45,960 nt of DNA. Source: Candidatus Amulumruptor caecigallinarius (GTDB lineage: Bacteria; Bacteroidota; Bacteroidia; Bacteroidales; Muribaculaceae). Shown in pieces: positions 26,077 to 34,903 of this stretch. Numbering within the stretch: position 1 is the first letter of the stretch; each line of letters begins with the position of its first letter. Below the pieces are notes generated by a model. It saw only the letters and a program-made list of their open reading frames with translations. It was not told where the DNA came from and made no database searches. Location of the stretch: contig JAMPDQ010000012.1 in assembly GCA_023665575.1 (NCBI GenBank), positions 1 through 45,960 of the forward strand, given 5' to 3'. The position numbers were made by a program, and so were the translations under genes.

Positions 26077-27906
26077 CTATGCGAGCGGATAGCTGTCGGA
26101 ATACATTTTTTCTATCTTGTCAGCATAATTGCGCGCCACAACAGGGCGTCTCACTTTCATTGTGTTGGTGACTTCTCCATTCATTATTGAAAAATGGTTG
26201 GGAAGCAATGTGATGCGCTTTATCTTCTCGAAGTCGGCAATGTCGCGCTGATATTCGTTGATATGATCCATTATAAATTTTATCGTCACCGGGTTGTCCA
26301 TCAGGGCATCTGTGTCGGAAGCATCCACATTGTTGTTGTCTGCCCATTTGCGAAGTTGCGAAAGGTTGGGCACAACCAATGCCGACACGAATTTCCGCCG
26401 GTCGCCAATCACAGCCACTTCATCGATATATTTGCATTCGGCGAGCCGCGCCTCCATCATTTGAGGCGCTATATATTTTCCGTTGGATGTTTTGAACAGG
26501 TCTTTCACGCGTTCGGTAAGCACCAGTGCGCCCGAAGGAGTGAAATGACCGGCATCGCCGGTGCGGAAATAGCCGTCGTCGGTAAAGGCTTTTGCGTTAG
26601 CTTCCGGATTGTTGTAGTAGCCGGGGGTCACCGTAGGCCCTTTCACAAGAATTTCACCATTGGTGTCAATCTTCACTTTGAGCCCCGGCAATGGAATGCC
26701 CACGGTACCGATTTCATATCCTATTTCCGGGAAGCAGGACACGGTGGCGGTGGTTTCGCTGAGTCCGTAGCCTATTATTATATCGATGCCGACAGAGCGG
26801 AAGAATTCGCAGATGCTGTCGCTCAATGGAGCGCCGGCGGTTGGAAAGAAATTGGGATCGGGGATGCCGATTGCATTTTTCAGCTTGCTGAACACTCTCT
26901 TGTTCCAGAATTCATATTCTTTCTCAAGTAGCCAGGGCACATTCTTGCCGAGACGGCGGTAAAACAGATTCCGCTTTTTTCCCACATGGATGGCGTGATT
27001 CACCATCATGCGCGACAACGGCGGCATGGCTGCAATCTTTTCGCGCACTCCGGCATATACCTTTTCCCAGAAGCGAGGCACTGCACACATCAGGTTTGGA
27101 TGCACATCATGTATCGTGTCGGCAATCAGTCTCGGGTCATAGTTCACGGCAATGGTAATGCCGCGGTTTATGCAGAAATAACACCATGCTTTCTCCAATA
27201 TGTGCGACATCGGCAGAAACGACATGGAGATGTCATCGTTGTTGATGCCGTGAAGCATCTTGAGATGTGCCTCGATTGCATAGTCATAGTTGGCGTGTGA
27301 AATCACCACACCCTTGGGCTCACCGGTGGTGCCGGAGGTGTAGATAAGGGTGGCTGTGTCATCGGGCAGACCTCTTTCGGAGCGTGACTTCACAATCTCC
27401 CCGATTGAGCTGTCGGCTTCCATGCCCAGTCTTATAAAATCATCCCAAAAGATTGTTACGGTGTCATCATCAAAAAGCCTGATTCCATCGTTTTTGAACA
27501 CAATGATTTTTTTTATCCCGGGATTCTTTTTCCAATGATTGTAGGCAAGCGGATACTGGTGTTTGTCGCCTATGAAAACAACTGTTGCCCCACCGTTTTC
27601 AACAATGTAGTCAAACTGTTGCTGCACACTGCTTGCGTATATCGGAATCACCGCGATGCGGTTGCGAAAGGCTCCGAACTCTGTGATCAGAATTTGCGGG
27701 GTGTTGGGCGAACAAATTGCTATTGTGTCTTTTTCCGGAAGGCCGAGGGTGGCGAGCGCTTTGGCGGCCACATCTGTCTGCACTGCGAATTCCTTCCATG
27801 ATGTGGAGAGCCATTCGCCATCTTTGCGCCAGCAGAATCGGTAAGCTTCGCGGTCGCCTGAATTCCGGGCATTCTTTTCTATAATATTTACCAGTCTGTT
27901 TCCCAT
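26077..27906 (-). CDS. Long-chain acyl-CoA (or sterol-acid-CoA) ligase
   Basis: 609 residues, ANL superfamily. The AMP-binding P-loop is TLIYTSGTTGEPKGV (about 186-200); later come GYGLSETTATVS, the hinge and adenylate block YFRTGDAGHF and the C-terminal lysine region ISNGK-like FKTSNGKYIAP. It activates a carboxylic acid as acyl-AMP and then acyl-CoA. Close relatives in Bacteroidales are called long-chain fatty acid CoA ligases (FadD/FAA1 type). Here it is the last gene behind SDR, OYE and steroid 5-alpha-reductase genes on the same strand, with 94 bp to the SDR, so bile-acid or steroid-acid activation should be considered. An element-like sequence in the gap (27954-27974) may separate it from them. 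Confidence 0.88.
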   Translation of the reverse strand: MGNRLVNIIEKNARNSGDREAYRFCWRKDGEWLSTSWKEFAVQTDVAAKALATLGLPEKDTIAICSPNTPQILITEFGAFRNRIAVIPIYASSVQQQFDYIVENGGATVVFIGDKHQYPLAYNHWKKNPGIKKIIVFKNDGIRLFDDDTVTIFWDDFIRLGMEADSSIGEIVKSRSERGLPDDTATLIYTSGTTGEPKGVVISHANYDYAIEAHLKMLHGINNDDISMSFLPMSHILEKAWCYFCINRGITIAVNYDPRLIADTIHDVHPNLMCAVPRFWEKVYAGVREKIAAMPPLSRMMVNHAIHVGKKRNLFYRRLGKNVPWLLEKEYEFWNKRVFSKLKNAIGIPDPNFFPTAGAPLSDSICEFFRSVGIDIIIGYGLSETTATVSCFPEIGYEIGTVGIPLPGLKVKIDTNGEILVKGPTVTPGYYNNPEANAKAFTDDGYFRTGDAGHFTPSGALVLTERVKDLFKTSNGKYIAPQMMEARLAECKYIDEVAVIGDRRKFVSALVVPNLSQLRKWADNNNVDASDTDALMDNPVTIKFIMDHINEYQRDIADFEKIKRITLLPNHFSIMNGEVTNTMKVRRPVVARNYADKIEKMYSDSYPLA

Positions 27907-27953
27907 CTCAGTCTTTATGCATGTAGCACAATGTTTTTCAGATTCACAGAGTT

Positions 27954-27974
27954 AAATTTTTTATGGAGCCTTAA
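27954..27974 (-). repeat. Short variant of the dispersed element
   Basis: AAATTTTTTATGGAGCCTTA followed by A. It keeps the TTTTTATG and CC-TTAA ends but lacks the middle of the loop. It lies in the 94-bp gap between the SDR and acyl-CoA ligase genes. Confidence 0.35.
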
Positions 27975-28000
27975 TCTGTTCGTATACTTAATAACAATTG

Positions 28001-28798
28001 TCATCGTGTAATTCCCTTGTCGAGCATTCTGTGTTTTATCATCATCCTGACGGATGTGGGGGCTATTCCCACGATTGCAATGGCAATGCGGTTGATAAAT
28101 CCGTTAATATATTGCATTTTCCCATTCAGAAGATGTTTGATTGCCTTGCGGGTGAATTTTTCAGGTGTCTGCACAGCTCCTATTGCAACAGCAATCTTCA
28201 TCAGCTTGTCTGATATTCCGAAAAGGTTTGTGGCTATGCCTCCCGGACATGCCGCCATGACATGCACACCGTAATCGCGCATCTCATAATGCAATGCGCG
28301 CGTGAACACCCTTATGTATGCCTTTGTGGCCGAATACATAGCAATTCCCGGCATTGGTGTCCAGCATGACAGCGACGACATGTTGAGGATATAGCCTCCT
28401 CCCTGATGCTTGAATCTTGCCGCAAACGCCTTGGAAAGTTCTGTCACCGAGCGCACATGCAAATCTATGAAGCATTCAATCTTGCGGTCGGGGGTGTCAA
28501 GAAGATTGCTGAAAGAAAAAATTCCGGCGTTGTTAATCAGAATCGATGGCTTCACCGCCACCATGTCGGCAAGCCGCGTGATTTCATCAACAGCGTTCCG
28601 GTTGGTCAGGTCGCATACGAGAGGTGAGGCCTCAACGCCATATTCCGAGGTGATGTTGCGTGCACATTCATATAGCTCTCGCTCCTGGTTGCTCACCATA
28701 ATCAGGTTGTAGCCCAGGTCGGCGAGGGTTTTGCAGAAGCAGAGTCCTATGCCGCTGCTTGCACCGGTGACAATGGCGCATCTGCGCTCTTTTTCCAT
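28001..28798 (-). CDS. Short-chain dehydrogenase/reductase, candidate hydroxysteroid dehydrogenase
   Basis: 265 residues, classical SDR. The cofactor loop TGASSGIG is at 11-18, NNAG at 89-92, and the catalytic Ser142, Tyr155 and Lys159 (YSATK) have the right spacing. The overall style resembles the HSD17B3/12-like group of 3-ketoacyl or hydroxysteroid reductases. The ATG at 28798 is chosen because the OYE gene stops at 28800: the junction reads TAA-A-ATG, so the two are translated together. With an OYE reductase and a steroid 5-alpha-reductase upstream, reduction of a 3-keto steroid or bile acid (3-beta-HSDH activity) is the leading idea. A fatty-acid 3-ketoreductase is the alternative. Stereospecificity cannot be read by eye. 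Confidence 0.85.
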   Translation of the reverse strand: MEKERRCAIVTGASSGIGLCFCKTLADLGYNLIMVSNQERELYECARNITSEYGVEASPLVCDLTNRNAVDEITRLADMVAVKPSILINNAGIFSFSNLLDTPDRKIECFIDLHVRSVTELSKAFAARFKHQGGGYILNMSSLSCWTPMPGIAMYSATKAYIRVFTRALHYEMRDYGVHVMAACPGGIATNLFGISDKLMKIAVAIGAVQTPEKFTRKAIKHLLNGKMQYINGFINRIAIAIVGIAPTSVRMMIKHRMLDKGITR

Positions 28799-28799
28799 T

Positions 28800-30032
28800 T
28801 TATTTTCTGACACTGTTTCTGAGCTTGATTTCATTTATTTCCTTCAGTATTTTCGGAGGCAGGTCTTTGCAGTGTTTGTGACAAGCCATTTCCAGCGAAT
28901 ACATTTTTGCAATGCAATAGTTTACATGGTCGCATCCGCAGCGATGGTTGCCGGAGCTTTCGCGCATGCGGTTCACAAAGTCGGGTTCATTGAGCAGTGC
29001 GCGTCCCATCTGCACAAACTGGAAATCGTTGGCAAGCACCTTTTCCGCCCCGTCCCTGTCAATAACGCCGCCTACATAAATCAGAGGGAGTTTCAGCTCA
29101 CTGCGGAATTTCTTTGCATCTTCAAGAAAATACAGCGGTTCGAACGGCACTTTCGGTATCATATATTTCCCGGCCATGCGCACGCAATATTTCATCCACC
29201 ATGGTTTCATGTAATGAGTCAGTGAATAAACCGGCATTTCCCCCCTCATCACATACATCGGGGCTTTGCTGACAAATCCTCCCGACAGCACAATGGCGTG
29301 TGCTCCGGCGCGCTCTATTTCTCGGGCCACCGTCAGACAGTCGTCAATTTCAAGGCCTCCTTTGAAGCCGTCGCGCATATTGGTTTTGACAATCACTCCC
29401 ATGTCGCCGCCGGCTGCGCGGAGCACCTCGTCAAGACACATGCGCATAAATGTCATGCGGTTTTGCAGCGGGCCGCCGAATTCATCGTGGCGATGGTTGG
29501 TGTAGGGAGAAAGAAATTGCGAGATGAGATATCCGTGGCCGGCATGCACCTCCACGCAGTCGAATCCGGCATCACGGGCGGTGCGCACCGCATCGCCGAA
29601 ATATCCGGCTATTTTCTTTAATTCATCTTTTTTGAGTCCGCGCACGAAGGTGGGTGAATACATGTTGAATCCGGTGGAGGCTCCCACCGGTATGCCGCCG
29701 GCAGTGGAAGGGTGTGTCATATTGCCGCAATGCCCAATCTGTATTGAGGCTTTTGCTCCATGGGCGTGCACACCATCGGTGATCTCCCGCAGAGGAGACA
29801 CAATCTCCTTGCGAAGCCATAATTGTGATTTGAATGACAATGCGGAACGGCACACTCCGGCGTAAGCCAGTGTTGTCATGCCAACTCCGCCGCGAGCCAC
29901 TGAAATGTGATAATTGCGGAGCATCTCCGTGGGATTATTGTTGTGTCCCATACCCTCGAAGGCCGCTGATCTAATAGTGCGGTTGCGGAGTTTCACGGGT
30001 CCGATTTCTCCCGGTGTGAACAGTTTTGACAT
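28800..30032 (-). CDS. Old Yellow Enzyme-type flavin oxidoreductase (candidate steroid 5-beta-reductase)
   Basis: 410 residues. The FMN barrel covers about 1-355 with canonical motifs: QIGHCGNM (98-105), the substrate pair region VHAGHGYLISQFLSPYTNHR (162-181), DEFGG (183-187) and YVGGVIDRD near 319. A Cys-rich tail (Cys365, 367, 373, 384, 388) resembles the iron-sulfur site of 2,4-dienoyl-CoA reductase and BaiCD types, but the NAD-binding half of those 640-residue enzymes is missing, so this is the short form. OYE enzymes reduce activated C=C bonds; relatives in bile-acid clusters of gut Bacteroidales reduce the delta-4 bond to the 5-beta product. It is coupled to the SDR (1 bp). Confidence 0.88.
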   Translation of the reverse strand: MSKLFTPGEIGPVKLRNRTIRSAAFEGMGHNNNPTEMLRNYHISVARGGVGMTTLAYAGVCRSALSFKSQLWLRKEIVSPLREITDGVHAHGAKASIQIGHCGNMTHPSTAGGIPVGASTGFNMYSPTFVRGLKKDELKKIAGYFGDAVRTARDAGFDCVEVHAGHGYLISQFLSPYTNHRHDEFGGPLQNRMTFMRMCLDEVLRAAGGDMGVIVKTNMRDGFKGGLEIDDCLTVAREIERAGAHAIVLSGGFVSKAPMYVMRGEMPVYSLTHYMKPWWMKYCVRMAGKYMIPKVPFEPLYFLEDAKKFRSELKLPLIYVGGVIDRDGAEKVLANDFQFVQMGRALLNEPDFVNRMRESSGNHRCGCDHVNYCIAKMYSLEMACHKHCKDLPPKILKEINEIKLRNSVRK

Positions 30033-30091
30033 TAAGATTGGAATCTAATAGATTGATTTATAGTCTTTTTTTATAAAAAGCTTAAACCGTT

Positions 30092-30859
30092 TCAGTATAT
30101 GAATGGAATTATATATTTTCTGTTAAGCGATTTATATTCGTTGCCGAATTCACTGACATAACGGCTGTGGAGCTTTTTGGCTCTTGGAGCGAGGTTGGCA
30201 AATGTCCACATCAGGAATGCGAGCGAGCCGATATTCCACGACAACACTGCATATCCCAGCCATTCAAGCGTTTCTCCAAAATAGTTGGCGGATGTGACAT
30301 AGTTATACATTCCGCCGCGCGGAATATAGTGGCGTGTGTCGCCCGGCATTCTCAAATGCCTGATTATATTATCGGAATGAAGGTTTATCCCCATGCCGGC
30401 AAAAAATATCACCGTGCCGAGGATAAAAAGCGGACTCATGAGCCATGAAGATGAATAGTATGCGCTTCCCACATGGAAAAGCCATCCTCCTATCATATAC
30501 ACGTTTATGATGTTGAAGAGTGCGCCGCTTGCAATTATGGCCAGCGGCATGCGGCTCTTTCCCCGCATGGCCAGCGGAAAGATGAACGATCGCTGGAAAT
30601 AGTGCAGTTCAAAAAGAGAGGCCATCACAATTAGAGCCGGATTGCCCCGGTGTTCGCTCAGCAGCCACATCAGAAGCATGCCGACAAAAGCCGGAGTCTC
30701 CATCATAATCCAGCCGATACGGTTGCTCACTGACGGCCCCCATTTCTTGTTATACATCATGCCGTAGCCGGCTGTGATGCGCTGCAGCGCGAAAAACACC
30801 ACTACAGACAATACCATCATTGCTCCGACTACGGCATAATATATTATGGGATTAAACAT
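30092..30859 (-). CDS. Steroid 5-alpha-reductase (SRD5A) homologue
   Basis: 255 residues, about seven membrane helices, the usual length for SRD5A1/2. The C-terminal half is strikingly like the vertebrate enzyme: NLHSDNIIRHLRMPGD (159-174), then YIPRGGMYNYVTSANYFGE (178-196), then an RAKKLHSRY region and a final KYIIPFIY. Glu54 and Tyr87 (in ELHYFQRSF) fall where human SRD5A2 has its catalytic Glu57 and Tyr91; Asn192 and Glu196 fall at NADPH-binding positions. The enzyme should reduce a delta-4-3-keto steroid or bile acid to the 5-alpha (allo) form. Its ATG is 3 bp after the pgi stop, and the OYE gene follows after 59 bp. The family call is strong; the substrate is inferred. Confidence 0.92.
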   Translation of the reverse strand: MFNPIIYYAVVGAMMVLSVVVFFALQRITAGYGMMYNKKWGPSVSNRIGWIMMETPAFVGMLLMWLLSEHRGNPALIVMASLFELHYFQRSFIFPLAMRGKSRMPLAIIASGALFNIINVYMIGGWLFHVGSAYYSSSWLMSPLFILGTVIFFAGMGINLHSDNIIRHLRMPGDTRHYIPRGGMYNYVTSANYFGETLEWLGYAVLSWNIGSLAFLMWTFANLAPRAKKLHSRYVSEFGNEYKSLNRKYIIPFIY

Positions 30860-30862
30860 GCT

Positions 30863-32167
30863 TTAATATCCCGGTTTCTTCAGCAGCTTAAACATGTTTC
30901 TCTTGTAGGCTTCCACGCCGGGCTGGTTGAAGGGATTCACACCCAACATGTATCCGCTGATTCCGCAGGCTTTTTCAAAGAAATAAATCAGACCGCCAAG
31001 GGTGTATTCGTCAAGCTTCTCAATTTCAATATGGAGGTTGGGCACGCCACCATCTACATGTGCCATCTGAGTGCCCAGCTCCGCCATCTTGTTGACCTCG
31101 TCGATTCTCTTGCCTGCAAGATAATTCAGACCGTCAAGGTTGGCCTCGTCAGAGGGCACGCGCAGCTCCACTGCCGGCTTGGCGATGGATATCACAGTCT
31201 CAAAGATTGTGCGTTCACCCTCCTGGATCCATTGTCCCATCGAGTGGAGGTCGGTGGTGAAATCAACAGATGCGGGGAAGATTCCCTTGCCATCCTTGCC
31301 CTCGCTCTCGCCATAAAGCTGTTTCCACCATTCTGACACGTAATGGAGTTTGGGATCAAAATTCACCAGAATCTCGATTTTTTTACCATCCTGATAGAGG
31401 GCGTTTCTCATTCTGGCGTATGTCACGGCGATATTGTCGGAATTTTCGCGCAGAGTCTCCTTTTCCATGTCGGCAGCCCCGGCAATAAGTTTGTTTATGT
31501 CGTGTCCGGCCACAGCTATGGGAAGAAGGCCCACCGGTGTGAGCACAGAGAAGCGGCCTCCCACATTGTCGGGAATCACATATGTTTCGTAACCCTCCTG
31601 ATTGGCCAGTGTGCGGAGTGCCCCTTTGTTGGCATCGGTTATGGCAACAATAAGATTTTTTGCAGTCTCTTTGCCGGCCTGCTTTTCAAGCAGCTCCTTG
31701 AGGATTCTGAATGCAATTGCAGGCTCGGTGGTTGTGCCTGATTTGGAAATGACTATGATGCCGAATTTTTTGCCGGTCAGCAGTTTCTGCAATTCGGCGG
31801 TATATTCTTCGCCAATGTTTTGTCCGGCGTAGAGCACTTTAGGCTCCTTCGGATTCGGGGCATAATAATATTCGAAATTATCGGCAAGGGCGGTGTTCAC
31901 GGCTTTTGCTCCGAGGTAGCTTCCGCCAATGCCTATGCAGACAACATATTCGCAGTTTTCGCGCAAGCGATTTGCTGTGGCGTTGATTCTGTCGAGCAGT
32001 TCTGCGGATGTTTCCGACGGGAGTTTCACCCAGCCGAGGAAGTCATTGCCGGCTCCGGTGCCCTCTTCAAGTGTAGTGATTGCCTTTACAGCGGCATCCT
32101 TGTTTGCGTTGAATTTCTCTTCCGCAAAAAAGATCGCCTTGTCAATGTTTAATTTAATGGATTTCAT
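30863..32167 (-). CDS. pgi: Glucose-6-phosphate isomerase
   Basis: 434 residues, the short bacterial form. Visible motifs are [15 protein letters not shown] (about 76-90), [14 protein letters not shown] (about 139-152), [15 protein letters not shown] (about 201-215) and the C-terminal [14 protein letters not shown]. It interconverts glucose-6-phosphate and fructose-6-phosphate in the cytosol. It follows gpsA by 98 bp and lysS-gpsA before that, a gene order I recall from Bacteroidales. Its stop lies 3 bp before the steroid 5-alpha-reductase ATG, so that gene rides on a housekeeping transcript. A hairpin copy of the dispersed element lies 18 bp upstream of the start codon. Confidence 0.97.
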   Translation of the reverse strand: MKSIKLNIDKAIFFAEEKFNANKDAAVKAITTLEEGTGAGNDFLGWVKLPSETSAELLDRINATANRLRENCEYVVCIGIGGSYLGAKAVNTALADNFEYYYAPNPKEPKVLYAGQNIGEEYTAELQKLLTGKKFGIIVISKSGTTTEPAIAFRILKELLEKQAGKETAKNLIVAITDANKGALRTLANQEGYETYVIPDNVGGRFSVLTPVGLLPIAVAGHDINKLIAGAADMEKETLRENSDNIAVTYARMRNALYQDGKKIEILVNFDPKLHYVSEWWKQLYGESEGKDGKGIFPASVDFTTDLHSMGQWIQEGERTIFETVISIAKPAVELRVPSDEANLDGLNYLAGKRIDEVNKMAELGTQMAHVDGGVPNLHIEIEKLDEYTLGGLIYFFEKACGISGYMLGVNPFNQPGVEAYKRNMFKLLKKPGY

Positions 32168-32185
32168 ATTGAATTAAATTAGTTA

Positions 32186-32210
32186 GTGTCTGTTTTAGGA
32201 AACAGACTCT
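32186..32210 (-). repeat. Dispersed element forming a hairpin before pgi
   Basis: GTCTGTTT (32188-32195), loop TAGG, AAACAGAC (32200-32207): a perfect 8-bp stem. The core GAAACAGACTCT of the family is kept, but here it pairs with a neighbouring GTCTGTTT and not through the flanks. It lies in the pgi leader. Confidence 0.6.
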
Positions 32211-32251
32211 GATTCCCTGTAGATTATATAACGTTTAGTAATAGTTGCCGG

Positions 32252-32269
32252 TTGAAGCGGACGCTTCAA
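32252..32269 (-). terminator. Hairpin at the gpsA stop codon
   Basis: TTGAAGCG, GA, CGCTTCAA: a perfect 8-bp stem overlapping the gpsA stop (32266-32268). No T run follows, so it may be a processing or pausing site more than a full terminator. It separates gpsA from pgi. Confidence 0.4.
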
Positions 32270-33267
32270 GTGAAGCAGCCGGTGACTGCATCGATTGCCT
32301 TGCGCGGACTCACTCCTTTGTATAGAATTCGATATACGGCGCTTAATATAGGCATGTCAACCTTAGGGCCGTTTTCGTTAATCCGGTATATGCAGTTGGT
32401 GCCATAGTAGCCTTCGGCCACCATTTCCATTTCCATCATGGCTGCTTTCACACTGTATCCCTTGCCAATCATCGAGCCGAAGTTGTGATTGCGGGAGAAT
32501 TTGCTGTAGGCAGTCACAAGCAGATCGCCCAGATATGCCGACTTGCAGATGTTACGGTCGGTGAGGGGAGAGATGGTGTCGACAAAACATTCCATTTCGC
32601 GGATTGCATTGCACACCATCATTGCCATAAAATTGTCGCCGGCCTTCATTCCGCTGATGATGCCGGCTGCTATGGCATATACATTTTTGAGCACTGCCGC
32701 ATATTCAATGCCGTCAACATCGCGCGAAGTGATTGTCTTCATTTTCTTCCCGGAGAGCAGATTCGCAAAGTCTCCGGCTTTGCTGATGTCATGACATCCT
32801 ATTGTCAGATAGCTGAGCCTTTCGAGTGCCACCTCCTCGGCATGGCAGGGGCCGCCGATCACGAGCATGTTGTTTTCTCCGCAATTGAAGTGCGACTTGA
32901 AATATTCAGTCACAATCATGTTGGAGTCAGGCACAATTCCCTTCACGGCCGACACGATGTTTTTCTGCGAGATGTCTTCCGTAATCATGTCAAGAGTCGA
33001 CTTTAGATAGGGAGAGGGCACCACCACCACCATAGTGTCTGCCCGGCGGCACACCTCATTGATGTCGGATGTGAAATTGATACGCATCGGGTCAAACGAA
33101 ACATCGCTCAGATACACCGGGTTGTGCCCAAGTCGGATAAATTCATCGATTCGGTCGGGATTATGAACGAACCATGTGATTCTGTCGCAATTCAGCAGCA
33201 GCAGCTTTGCCAGCGCTGTGGCCCAGCTCCCGCTGCCAATCACGGCTATTTTGCCCATTTGATTCAT
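32266..33267 (-). CDS. gpsA: NAD(P)H-dependent glycerol-3-phosphate dehydrogenase
   Basis: 333 residues. The Rossmann loop VIGSGSWATALAKLL begins at residue 7, the block VVVVPSPYL follows near 75, and the catalytic-region signature AAVLKNVYAIAAGI with its Lys is near 190. It reduces dihydroxyacetone phosphate to sn-glycerol-3-phosphate for phospholipid synthesis. The ATG at 33267 (MNQMGKIAVIG) is 13 bp after the lysS stop; a longer frame to 33306 would run into lysS and add a basic tail foreign to the family. It is second in the lysS-gpsA pair. Confidence 0.96.
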   Translation of the reverse strand: MNQMGKIAVIGSGSWATALAKLLLLNCDRITWFVHNPDRIDEFIRLGHNPVYLSDVSFDPMRINFTSDINEVCRRADTMVVVVPSPYLKSTLDMITEDISQKNIVSAVKGIVPDSNMIVTEYFKSHFNCGENNMLVIGGPCHAEEVALERLSYLTIGCHDISKAGDFANLLSGKKMKTITSRDVDGIEYAAVLKNVYAIAAGIISGMKAGDNFMAMMVCNAIREMECFVDTISPLTDRNICKSAYLGDLLVTAYSKFSRNHNFGSMIGKGYSVKAAMMEMEMVAEGYYGTNCIYRINENGPKVDMPILSAVYRILYKGVSPRKAIDAVTGCFT

Positions 33268-33280
33268 ATCTGTAATCAAA

Positions 33281-34828
33281 TCATTGCGCCTCTGCGGCCT
33301 CTTCATCTTTCTGCTGCTTCTTCTCGGGGCGCATCTGAGGGAAGAGGAGCACTTCCTGAATGGTTGATTGTCCGGTGAGAAGCATTGCCAGCCGGTCCAT
33401 GCCTATGCCCATTCCCGATGTGGGGGGCATGCCGTATTCAAGTGCGCGGATAAAGTCGGCATCAATAATCATGGCCTCGTCGTCGCCCTTGTCGGCAAGC
33501 CGCATCTGCTCCACAAACCGCTCATATTGGTCGATGGGGTCGTTGAGCTCGCTGTAGGCGTTGGCAAGTTCCTTGCCGTTCACCATAAGCTCGAAGCGCT
33601 CTGTGAGCTGTGGATTCTCCCTGTGGCGCTTTGTCAGCGGCGACATCTCAATTGGATAATCGATAATGAAGGTGGGCTGGATATAAGTGCCCTCGCATTT
33701 CTCACCGAAAATTTCATCAATAAGCTTTCCTTTGCCCATTGAAGGGTCCACATCGATACCCGATGATTTGCAGAAAGCGCGCAGCTCCTCTTCTGTCTTT
33801 CCTTCAATGTCGAAGCCTGTTTTGTCGAGAATTGCCTCACGCATTGTAACACGCGGATAGGGGGCTTTGAAGTCTATCTCGTTGTCGCCGACCTTCACCT
33901 TCGTTGTGCCGTTCACATCCATGGCTATCTTCTCAAGCATGCGCTCCGTAAAGCTCATCATCCAGTTGTAGTCTTTATATGACACGTAGATTTCCATGCA
34001 GGTGAATTCCGGATTATGGGTGCGGTCCATTCCTTCGTTGCGGAAATTGCGCGAAAATTCATATACACCTTCAAATCCGCCTACAATCAGACGTTTCAGA
34101 TACAGCTCATCCGCTATTCTCAAATAAAGAGGAATGTCGAGCGCATTGTGGTGAGTGATAAATGGACGAGCCGATGCGCCTCCGGGGATTGCCTGAAGCA
34201 CCGGGGTCTCCACCTCCAGATAGCCGAATGAATTGAAATATTCGCGCATGGAGTTGAACATTTTTGTGCGCTTCACAAATATGTCTCTTACGTCCGGATT
34301 CACCACCAAATCAACATATCTCCGGCGGTAGCGCAATTCCGGATCTGTGAAAGCGTCATATGCCTTCCCGTCTTTCATCTTCACAATGGGAAGCGGACGC
34401 AGGCTTTTGCCGAGCACCGTAAGCTCCTTGGCATGTATGGTGATTTCTCCCATCTGTGTGCGGAACACATAACCCTTGATTCCGATGAAGTCACCGATGT
34501 CGAGCAATTTTTTGAACACCACATTATAGAGCTCTTTGTCCTCGCCCGGGCAAATGTCGTCGCGGCTCACATACACCTGTATTCTTCCTTCGGCGTCTTG
34601 CAATTCCATGAAAGAGGCTTTGCCCATGATACGGCGGCTCATAATTCTTCCGGCCACCGACACTTCGCGAAGCGGCTCCTCATCATCCTTGAAATTCTCC
34701 TTGATTTCCGCCGAGTGTCCGGTCACCGGATATTCGGCAGCCGGGTAGGGTTCGATTCCACGTGCGCGAAGCGCTTCCATGCTGTTGCGGCGAACAATCT
34801 CCTGCTCGCTTAGTTCGTGATTTGCCAT
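33281..34828 (-). CDS. lysS: Lysyl-tRNA synthetase, class II
   Basis: 515 residues. The N-terminal OB-fold anticodon domain (about 50-150, with [19 protein letters not shown]) is followed by the class II core: motif 1 around [11 protein letters not shown], motif 2 [15 protein letters not shown], and motif 3 [14 protein letters not shown]. The C-terminus has a short Glu/Lys/Gln-rich tail ([15 protein letters not shown]) beyond the usual end. It charges tRNA-Lys. The ATG at 34828 ([10 protein letters not shown]) is preferred over an opening 22 codons upstream, which lies beyond the likely transcription start region. gpsA follows after 13 bp. Confidence 0.98.
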   Translation of the reverse strand: MANHELSEQEIVRRNSMEALRARGIEPYPAAEYPVTGHSAEIKENFKDDEEPLREVSVAGRIMSRRIMGKASFMELQDAEGRIQVYVSRDDICPGEDKELYNVVFKKLLDIGDFIGIKGYVFRTQMGEITIHAKELTVLGKSLRPLPIVKMKDGKAYDAFTDPELRYRRRYVDLVVNPDVRDIFVKRTKMFNSMREYFNSFGYLEVETPVLQAIPGGASARPFITHHNALDIPLYLRIADELYLKRLIVGGFEGVYEFSRNFRNEGMDRTHNPEFTCMEIYVSYKDYNWMMSFTERMLEKIAMDVNGTTKVKVGDNEIDFKAPYPRVTMREAILDKTGFDIEGKTEEELRAFCKSSGIDVDPSMGKGKLIDEIFGEKCEGTYIQPTFIIDYPIEMSPLTKRHRENPQLTERFELMVNGKELANAYSELNDPIDQYERFVEQMRLADKGDDEAMIIDADFIRALEYGMPPTSGMGIGMDRLAMLLTGQSTIQEVLLFPQMRPEKKQQKDEEAAEAQ

Positions 34829-34872
34829 ATGGTATGATATTATATTCTGTATGAAGTTTTTTTCCCAATCCG

Positions 34873-34903
34873 CAAAATTAACAAAAAAATGCAAATTATG
34901 AAA
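34873..34903 (-). promoter_or_regulatory. lysS promoter
   Basis: On the minus strand TAATTTTG (34873-34880) is an exact -7 box and TTTC at 34900-34903 stands 19 bp upstream as a near -33 box. Transcription would start near 34866, giving a leader of about 40 nt. Confidence 0.55.
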
